From positions 47,214,539 through 47,278,538 of the forward strand of contig NC_065883.2 of NCBI RefSeq assembly GCF_932274485.2: a stretch of DNA of 64,000 nucleotides. Direction: 5' to 3'. Positions 56,191 to 64,000 of the stretch are shown in pieces. Position 1 is the stretch's first letter, and every line of letters starts with the position of its first letter. The notes below the pieces were generated by a model. The model was not told the origin of the DNA and ran no database searches. It worked only from the letters and a program-made list of their open reading frames with translations. This DNA comes from Patella vulgata. Taxonomy: Eukaryota > Mollusca > Gastropoda > Patellidae. The translations under genes were made by a program, and so were the position numbers.

Positions 56191-57021
56191 TTACATTAAA
56201 CTATCACCTTCCTTTTCTAATATAACACTCAACTTGTGTATAGAGCGCGTAACAGTACTTGTTGCCGTTTTGACATTTGGAACACGAACTAAGCTATTTT
56301 TATCATAAATGACGTCTTTTACTCTGCCTAACGCATAGGAACTTTTTAAATTGGAATCTAATACTAACACTACGTCTCCAACGCTAATATTCTTTTGGGG
56401 GTTTAACCATTTTTGTCTCTCCTGCAACAACGTAAGGTATTCTTTGGACCATCTTTTCCAAAAAATCCCCGAAAGATACTGTATCTGTCGCCATTTTCTC
56501 CTTGCGAGTTTATCTTCTATATCATGTGGATCTGTAGAGACTGTTGTAATAGGTCTAGCATTCATGATAGCTTCTACTTCACATAAGAAAGTATGTAAAG
56601 CTTCGTCGTCAAGCGGTATTAAGTGTTCTTTAAGCAAAGCGTAGAGGATTCGTCTGACTGTCCTAATTAACCTTTCCCAAACGCCCCCAAAATGAGAAGC
56701 TGCGGGAGGGTTGAATTCCCAATTGATTTTTGATTGAAGCATACTATCGTGGATCTTCTGGGCATTCAATTTACCCAATTCTTCTCTTAGCTCCCTTTCT
56801 GATCCAACTAGATTTGTTCCGTTATCTGATCTAATATATTTTATAGGTCCTCGTCTACTACTAAATCTGCGCAAGGCATTTATACAAGAATCGGTGTCTA
56901 AACTGTATGCCACTTCAAGGTGAACTGCTCTAACTGACAAACACGTAAATATTACACCCCAACGTTTTACTGTAGAGCATCCTCTTTTGACTTCTATTGG
57001 CCCAAAATAATCCATGCCCAC
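56191..57021 (-). pseudogene. BEL/Pao integrase core and C-terminus
   Basis: 276 codons. The DDE core reads GMDYFGPIEVKRG, YIRSDNGTNLVGSERELREE and WEFNPPAASHFGGVWERLIR. It ends with a BEL-type domain (VGDVVLVLDSNLKSSYALGR, VKDVIYDKNSLVRVPNVKT). The integrase inserts the cDNA copy into the host genome. Continues from the preceding pol frame. Confidence 0.88.
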
Positions 57022-59659
57022 TCAGGAAAACACAGGTTCGTCTGCTATAAGACGTTCAACTGGAAGATCCGCCATCTTCTGTTGAGAAACTTTGGCTTTA
57101 TACTTTCGACAGATTACACATCTTGATATAATACTCTTTATGATGGATGAAGCTTTAATGATCCAATATCGAGTTCGAAGTTCAGCTAACACAGCAGATT
57201 TTCCTAAATGACCAACTAAACTATGAATACTGCTGATTATTAAAGATGACACTGGCGAATGATGTGGTAAAATAACAGGATGTTGTGATTCATATGGTAA
57301 CGTAGACCTACTAAGACGTCCCCCGACTCTTAATATTCCATCCTTTATGATTGGGTCTAAACGATGTAATGAACTCGATTTATGTAAGGTTACCCTGGTG
57401 TCTTTCTGAAAGCTGTCTATTTGTCCACTAAAATGCTTTTCTTGGACGTAATGAACGATTGAGTTCTCAGCCCTCTGCAGATGTTCTATGGTTATTGAAT
57501 CTTGTGAGTTCTCTGACGACTGTGTCTTTTGACGATTAATCTCTTCCACGACCTTTGTCTCCAATAAATTCTGATCTTGTATATCCTGTTCTAGTCTTGA
57601 GCGAATTTCCTTTCGAACCTTCGACCAATACAATAAATTCTGAAAACCAATTAGTAATCTAGCTACCACGCGCTTTAACTTGAACCAACTTGAAAAATAA
57701 AAGATAAGTCTATCTACTATATTAGGGGTTTCGTGAACAACAGCTGCTGAAACCATCTTCACTTCTGGATCACCTTCAACCGAAAGTGGTATTGCTGTCG
57801 CCTTCGGCCACTCTTCTTTTGGCTTCCATAAAAAGTTTGGTCCATTAAACCACCTCTGTACTTTCTGCCCATTATCAAATGAAATGCTACGTGAAGTATC
57901 ATCCGCAGGATTTTGTGCTGTATCAACGTAGTTCCACTGCGAAATATCACTACCATCTCTAATTACAGTTACACGGTTCGCTATAAACGTATGAAATCGG
58001 GCATCTTCGTTTCGAATGTACCTAAGAACGGACATACTGTCTGTCCAATAATAGACGTTACTAACTGAAAGTTCTATCTCACGAAGTATCATATTACACA
58101 ATTTAACAGATACGGTGGCTGCCGTCAGCTCCATACGCGGAATTGTAATCTTCTTGATGGGTGCAACACGAGATTTACCAATCACGGGACTGCAATGAAT
58201 GTTTCCTATCGAGTCTTCTAGACGGATGTAAATTACAACCCCATATGCATATTCACTTGAGTCACTAAAGCTATGGATCTCACACGAAACTATGTTCTGA
58301 AAATGGTCAGGTTTGTAGCATCTAGGAACAGACAAAGTCTCTAATTTTGGAAGATTGTTCAACCAATTATTCCAAGTTTTAAGATCCTGTTCAGAAATCG
58401 TATCATCCCATCCTAATCCTTGGCGACACAAATTCTGTAGAAGTAGTTTAGCAGGCAATATGAAAGGCGATGCTAGGCCTAACGGATCATACACAGATGA
58501 AACCACAGAGAGTATTCCTCTTTTTGTAGCCGACTGTCTCTGTAACTGAATATGAAACTCGATGGCGTCGTTCTCCACGGACCAACTTACACCTAACGCA
58601 CGTTCTAATGGCAAGGAATCTCTGTCTAAATCTAAATCCTTTACCTCTTTTGCTCTTTCGTTTTCTGGAATGGAATCAATAACCTTTCTACTACTACTAA
58701 TCCACTTTGAAAGGACAAATCCACCCCGTTTACATAAAATACAAAGTTGTTCTACTAAAAATATCATGTCACTTTCACTATCCACTGATTTAAGACAATT
58801 GTCTACATAGAAATTGTTCAATACAGTTTGTATGGCTATTTCCTCAAAATGATCATGATTATCAAGTGCAGTTTTTCTTAAAGCTGAATTCGCACACGAA
58901 GGAGATGACGTTGCTCCAAACAGATGAACAACCATACGGTAGATAACCGGGTCCTTAGATATATCTCCATATGGCCACCAAAGAAACCTTAAGAAATCTC
59001 TATCTTCTTTGGGAACCAGAATTTGGTGAAACATGTCATTGATGTCTCCAATTACTGCTGTTAAAGACTGTCTAAATCGTAATAATACACCGACTAGATT
59101 ATTTGTCAGGTCTGGTCCCTGTAACAACATATCGTTAATGGATACTCCATAATACCGAACTGCACAATCGTAGACAACTCTTATTTTCTTCTTTCTCGGG
59201 TGGTATACGGCGTGATGTGGAAGATAATATACCTTGCCGTCGGATCTGTTTAATTTCATCATCGGGTACTTGTTCCGCATAACCTTGTTCTAAAACCTTG
59301 GTTATGTATTCTTTATATTCGCTTTTTAACTGTGGGTCGGACTCCATTTTCCTCTGTAACGACTTCAAACGACCTTCAGCTTGGGTAATATTGTTAGGCA
59401 TAACTGTATTTTGGGTTTTAAATGGAAGATTAATCCAATAATGGCCATCTTTAAATTTAATCGACTCTTCTACTTTCTTGATGAAAAGTTTATCATTCTG
59501 TGAATTCTCTCGCTTATCATCAATGATACGTTCTGGGAAATCCAGATTAACAGACTGTCTAAATAAAGTCTCTAACTGATTTTGTTGAACTATTTTCTCT
59601 TCTAATAGTACTTCAGCATGGTTTACTGTTGGATTGTAATGGTTTGAGGTATCAACCAA
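57022..59659 (-). pseudogene. BEL/Pao reverse transcriptase, RNase H and integrase zinc domain
   Basis: Start of pol at 59659-59135 (SIKFKDGHYWINLPFKTQNT), then 752 codons from 59280. RT motifs include VVYDCAVRYYGVSINDMLLQ, GPDLTNNLVGVLLRFR, GDINDMFHQILV and the YxD-box region NNFYVDNCLKS. Then come RNase H (HSFSDSSEYAYGVVIYIR, YYWTDSMSVLRYIRNE, NPADDTSR) and the integrase HHCC zinc domain (HSLVGHLGKSAVLAEL, CVICRKYKAKV). Typical BEL/Pao order and motifs. Fossil. Confidence 0.9.
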
Positions 59660-61020
59660 CCTAGCATCGAACGGAAAGCATTCAGACTATTACTGGGTCC
59701 AGTTTTTACTTCTAATGGTCTGTAAGCGTCCGCAACGTTATTTCCAATGAGTAGACCAATTTCACAGCCGAGGTTGGGTAGCTGAATACCATCTAAATGT
59801 GGCCATTTGTTGATATCATCTTGCCTGGGAATGTGATGATGCGAAACCGGCATCTTTTCCTTTGTGTATACCGATGGTAAATCTATAGCATCATCTGAAT
59901 CTAAGCTACATATCTGCATTCCTTCTATAAGATACGTATACAGGTTCTGCCTTTTACCCATTGTTTCAAGAGTGATCCTTCTTCGTTTTCCGTGGCTTCC
60001 TAGTCTATTCATTATGGATGTAGTACAGAAGCATACACTGCTTCCTGGATCATGGAAGGCATACGTTATTATGGACTGTGTGCTATTCTTCATTTTGACT
60101 CTAACTGGTACTATCGCCATAGTGCACTCTCCAGCCTCCATAGAACTAGTTACGTGTGCACCAACTCCGCCTACGGTTGATACAGATTCTGCACCAGCTT
60201 GATCGATTTTATTACCTTTGTTTCTGTTATTCATGTGCATCACTGTAGGATGAAGACCATCACATTTTTTACAGAATTCATTTTGTTGACAATATTTCTT
60301 GTAGTGCCCTACTTTAAGACATCCATAACATATTCTATTCCCTTCTACAAATTTCTGTTTATCTTGGTAATCTATTTCTTCGAATTTGGTACATTTGTCT
60401 ATACTATGATTGTCGCGTTTACAGAAAATACATAGTTTCGGTAAAGCATTCCTAGTTTGTGGTTCATGACTTCTTTTACGTTCTCTATTAGTATTATTAC
60501 CAAAGCTTCTAAAGGGAGTTCTACCCCTACCAGCACCTGTCTTATTTCTGTCATATGCTGCATCACTTCTGTAGATGGGGGGTTGATCAGAAACTTTATT
60601 TGAGAAGTTAGCTCTGGGACTATTATGACTGTAAGAGTTGGAAGGTTTAATTCCAGGGGATACAAATAGCGCATCTTTACCATAAGTGGGGTCATTCATT
60701 TTCTTAGACTCACATTTTACTAACTGAACAAGCTGACTAAACTTAGGTGACAAACCTTCTGAACGAGTATTAAATACAATATTACGCCACCTTTCCTCTG
60801 TTGAATATGGCAATTTCTTTAATATTTTTTGAATATTATCAGGGTACTCAAGTACCTTTACTCCATTAACTGAACGTATTGCTTTTTCACATTCTACTAA
60901 AAACACAGAAAATTGTTCTAAAGCTTTAGGCTTATTTACAACTGGCCAGTTTAAAGCCCTTCTAATAAATGCATTTGCTATCTCATCATTATTACCGTAC
61001 TTATCATCTAGTGCTTTCAT
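59623..61020 (-). pseudogene. BEL/Pao gag with zinc knuckles and protease
   Basis: 465 codons from the first ATG. It starts inside gag (KALEQFSVFLVECEKAIRSV), so the N-terminal part is missing. The nucleocapsid part has zinc-knuckle-like cysteines (CIFCKRDNHSIDKC, CYGCLKVGHYKKYC, CKKCDGLHPTVMH), followed by a BEL-type aspartic protease (ITYAFHDPGSSVCFCTTSIM). The knuckles should bind the element's RNA. Confidence 0.88.
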
Positions 61021-61078
61021 TGCAGAATGAAAAGCCTGATATGAATCAAGATAAGAATAACCTACTATAAGATTATAA

Positions 61079-62517
61079 CACTGAGAAATAGGTAACGGTT
61101 AAAACGTACGTTTGCCGCATTAAAAACTCGCAAAACGGTCAATACCTACGTATCTCGATAAAAAAATAAAATTCGGATTATAACTCCTCATTATGGCTTA
61201 AAATCTCTAGATAAGGTGAGTTAATTAACCAGGGTGAAAAATGGACTGAAAGGCGAGTTAATTATCGCTAGGTGTGAACAACTCTGGGACGGTGCGTTTT
61301 CTGTACTGAGTATGTTAATTAACCGACGGGTTAAAAACGAATGACACGGTGTGTATTGTTTAATTGGTGTGTTTTCTCGATAGTTGTTATAACTGCACCA
61401 AAAGGGTATAATCAAGGACCAACCGACTTTATCTGACGCGTGAGTGTTAAATGGAAACTTGGGAAGGAAAATTGTTTTTACTGTGCGATTTTTCATTCGC
61501 CGGTGTGTTTTTCGCAAATAGGACTTTGTATAAGGACAGGTCTTTATATGTGGAAGTTGTACGGGGCTGTTTCTTCTATGCGTCTTTTGTATTTGTTGAT
61601 GAACATAAGACGCAGTACGTGTTTTATAGTCACGCCACTTATAAAGTTGCATAATAAAATATAAATGTAAAAATCGACGACGTCAGTTAATCAATCTGCT
61701 CTGGCCAAGCTCAAAATTCCACTCTAAATTTCCTTCGCGAATTTGAGTAAACTGCCGACCTCCGTGATTATTTTAAACTGCCATCCACGGCGAATTTTAA
61801 AAAGTCTGACTTTCACGCATGTACAGTCAGCACATCCATAGCTGATTTGAAATAGGTTTATGTATTTATCGTGCGATTCCACGGCAGTGATATCGTAGTC
61901 GAATATCAGCTAATACGGCATGCAAAAAAAGATTGTTAATTTAACACGGTTAGACACGCAGATTTTACTGGCTTATATTGAAAATATAACAAATATCAAA
62001 CATTGGCAGGCATTTATATAATAAAATAAACAGAATTATGGTTGTACCGATACATTACTTCATCAATATGTTCGACATTTTAATACTTGAATCGATCGAC
62101 TATTTCAAACTCATTAAAATTACGAAATTTCAAAATTTACACACATAGATGCTGGTCTTTCCGTGAGGGAAAGTTTTGTCCATTGAAATAGCCATTTCCA
62201 TTCTGACAAATAAGTTACACAATGCATTTTAAATTGATAAATCACATCTGAAGTAATATATCTTCGGGTTTAAATCACAAATGAATTAAATGCCTTCATC
62301 TCCTGTTTTTAAGCACACATCGTCAGAAGTCACTGTCAACCTTGCTGAACACATGCACATTAACACGTTATCAGTCGGATAATACCTTGATGACCATTTC
62401 ATTTCGCCACCAAAAAGTCTGAGTCAATGCATACTGTCAGTCAAGTTTCCAAATTACGTGAATTCACACGTGCTATCAATAGGAATCAATAATTAACTAA
62501 AATAGAAGCCCCTTTAA
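61079..62517 (+). mobile_element. LTIR-end unit, tandem copy 1 (1439 bp)
   Basis: Starts CACTGAGAAATAGG directly after BEL sequence (gattataa|cactg). The first about 588 bp match 1480-2067 and, more distantly, the repeats of the 11444-15449 element. The following about 850 bp are specific to this unit. GTTAATTAAC sites lie near 61219 and 61314. The 143-codon minus ORF (61652-61221) recurs in copy 2 and, shortened, at 1733, but lies within the repeat and has no recognisable domain. Confidence 0.8.
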
Positions 62518-63956
62518 CACTGAGAAATAGGTAACGGTTAAAACGTACGTTTGCCGCATTAAAAACTCGCAAAACGGTCAATACCTACGTATCTCGATAA
62601 AAGAATAAAATTCGGATTATAACTCCTCATTATGGCTTAAAATCTCTAGATAAGGTGTGTTAATTAACCAGGGTGAAAAATGGACTGAAAGGCGAGTTAA
62701 TTATCGCTAGGTGTGAACAACTCTGGGACGGTGCGTTTTCTGTACTGAGTATGTTAATTAACCGACGGGTTAAAAACGAATGACACGGTGTGTATTGTTT
62801 AATTGGTGTGTTTTCTCGATAGTTGTTATAACTGCACCAAAAGGGTATAATCAAGGACCAACCGACTTTATCTGACGCGTGAGTGTTAAATGGAAACTTG
62901 GGAAGGAAAATTGTTTTTACCGTGCGATTTATCATTCGCCGGTGTGTTTTTCGCAAATAGGACTTTGTATAAGGACAGGTCTTTATATGTGGAAGTTGTA
63001 CGGGGCTGTTTCTTCTATGCGTCTTTTGTATTTGTTGATGAACATAAGACGCAGTACGTGTTTTATAGTCACGCCACTTATAAAGTTGCATAATAAAATA
63101 TAAATGTAAAAATCGACGACGTCAGTTAATCAATCTGCTCTGGCCAAGCTCAAAATTCCGCTCTAAATTTCCATCGCGAATTTGAGTAAACTGCCGACCT
63201 CCGTGATTATTTTAAACCGCCATCCACGGCGAATTTTAAAAAGTCTGACTTTCACGCATGTACAGTCAGCACATCCATAGCTGATTTGAAATAGGTTTAT
63301 GTATTTATCGTGCGATTCCACGGCAGTGATATCGTAGTCGAATATCAGCTAATACGGCATGCAAAAAAAGATTGTTAATTTAACACGGTTAGACACGCAG
63401 ATTTTACTGGCTTATATTGAAAATATAACAAATATCAAACATTGGCAGGCATTTATATAATAAAATAAACAGAATTATGGTTGTACCGATACATCACTTC
63501 ATCAATATGTTTGACATTTTAATACTTGCATCGATCGACTATTTCAAACTCATTAAAATTACGAAATTTCAAAATTTACACACATAGATGCTGGTCTTAC
63601 CGTGAGGGAAAGTTTTGTCCATTGAAATAGCCATTTCCATTCTGACAAATAAGTTACACAATGCATTTTAAATTGATAAATCACATCTGAAGTAATATAT
63701 CTTCGGGTTTAAATCACAAATGAATTAAATGCCTTCATCTCCTGTTTTTAAGCACACATCGTCAGAAGTCACTGTCAACCTTGCTGAACACATGCACATT
63801 AACACGTTATCAGTCGGATAATACCTTGATGACCTTTTCATTTCGCCACCAAAAAGTCTGAGTCAATGCATACTGTCAGTCAAGTTTCCAAATTACGTGA
63901 ATTCACACGTGCTATCAATAGGAATCGATAATTAACTAAAATAGAAGCCCCTTTAA
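62518..63956 (+). mobile_element. LTIR-end unit, tandem copy 2 (1439 bp)
   Basis: Same length as copy 1 and about 99 percent identical by eye. It abuts copy 1 directly (cctttaa|cactgag) and ends at the same place (cccctttaa, 63956), after which the sequence differs. A head-to-tail duplication, recent by its identity. Confidence 0.88.
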
Positions 63957-64000
63957 CAACAAATTGCCACCATGCCGTAGTCTTGTAGACAATACTTATA

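Larger units (their letters stand above)
56191..61020 (-). mobile_element. BEL/Pao LTR retrotransposon coding region, 5' truncated
   Basis: Gag-protease, RT-RNase H and integrase follow each other on the minus strand in the order known for BEL/Pao. The gag start is missing: the element is cut at 61078 by the LTIR-type unit. LTRs are not identified. Only a few breaks are seen, so it is younger or better preserved than the Gypsy copies. A related old fragment is at 1-486. Confidence 0.88.

Noticed and set aside
61221-61652. 143-codon minus-strand ORF conserved in the LTIR-end copies (also 62660-63091 and, shortened, 1733-2053)
   Set aside because: It is conserved only because the DNA repeat is nearly identical. 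Three frames are open over the same DNA, and no domain or codon pattern supports a protein.

Overview
The window reads as intergenic or intronic DNA of an invertebrate animal, most likely a mollusc. I infer this from tRNA-derived SINEs with ATTTC-type tails, tandem-array elements with a cgcccacat/atgtgggcg end motif, and Gypsy, BEL, Tc1, hAT and CR1-like elements in AT-rich DNA. The exact taxon cannot be fixed from sequence alone. I find no convincing intact host gene. Almost every stretch that can be explained is a mobile element, often nested in another.

Layout. 1-2.1 kb: a BEL fragment holding a SINE, then a tandem-array element cut off by one end of a long-terminal-inverted-repeat (LTIR) DNA element. 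2.6-5.3 kb: two head-to-head fragments of one Gypsy family (Gypsy-2). 5.3-27.7 kb: a second Gypsy element (Gypsy-1) that sits inside Gypsy-2. Its 5' LTR is split by about 12.4 kb of other DNA. That insert carries a spliced, decayed DDE-like transposase gene (7.0-10.4 kb, minus), a 4.0-kb LTIR element with CACTG ends (11.4-15.4 kb) and further minus-strand coding fragments (16.2-18.3 kb). The Gypsy-1 body (19.2-26.2 kb) has gag, protease, RT-RNase H and integrase. In the position where env would lie it has a zinc-finger ORF and a KCTD-like BTB/T1 ORF, followed by a polypurine tract and a 1.5-kb 3' LTR. 27.7-30.95 kb: an 832-bp tandem duplication of the LTR/Gypsy-2 junction, with a Tc1 element in the second copy. 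31-44 kb: LINE fragments, SINEs with clear target-site duplications, tandem-array elements, an hAT 5' end and a nearly perfect 514-bp tandem duplication. 45.3-46.8 kb: a second Tc1 copy with an uninterrupted 339-codon transposase. 47-53 kb: another tandem-array element with 16-bp terminal inverted repeats, and two short hAT-like elements with 8-bp target-site duplications. 53-55 kb: low-information repeats. 55-61 kb: a BEL/Pao element on the minus strand, 5' truncated. 61.1-63.96 kb: two tandem 1439-bp copies of an LTIR-end-containing unit.

The most interesting points are the zinc-finger plus KCTD module carried by a Gypsy element, the single nested structure that links 5.3 kb to 27.7 kb, the LTIR family with palindromic subterminal GTTAATTAAC motifs, the spliced SDGGPDHR-type transposase gene, and the hairpin-ended tandem-array elements. 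Family names rest on motif recognition by eye; no database search was run.
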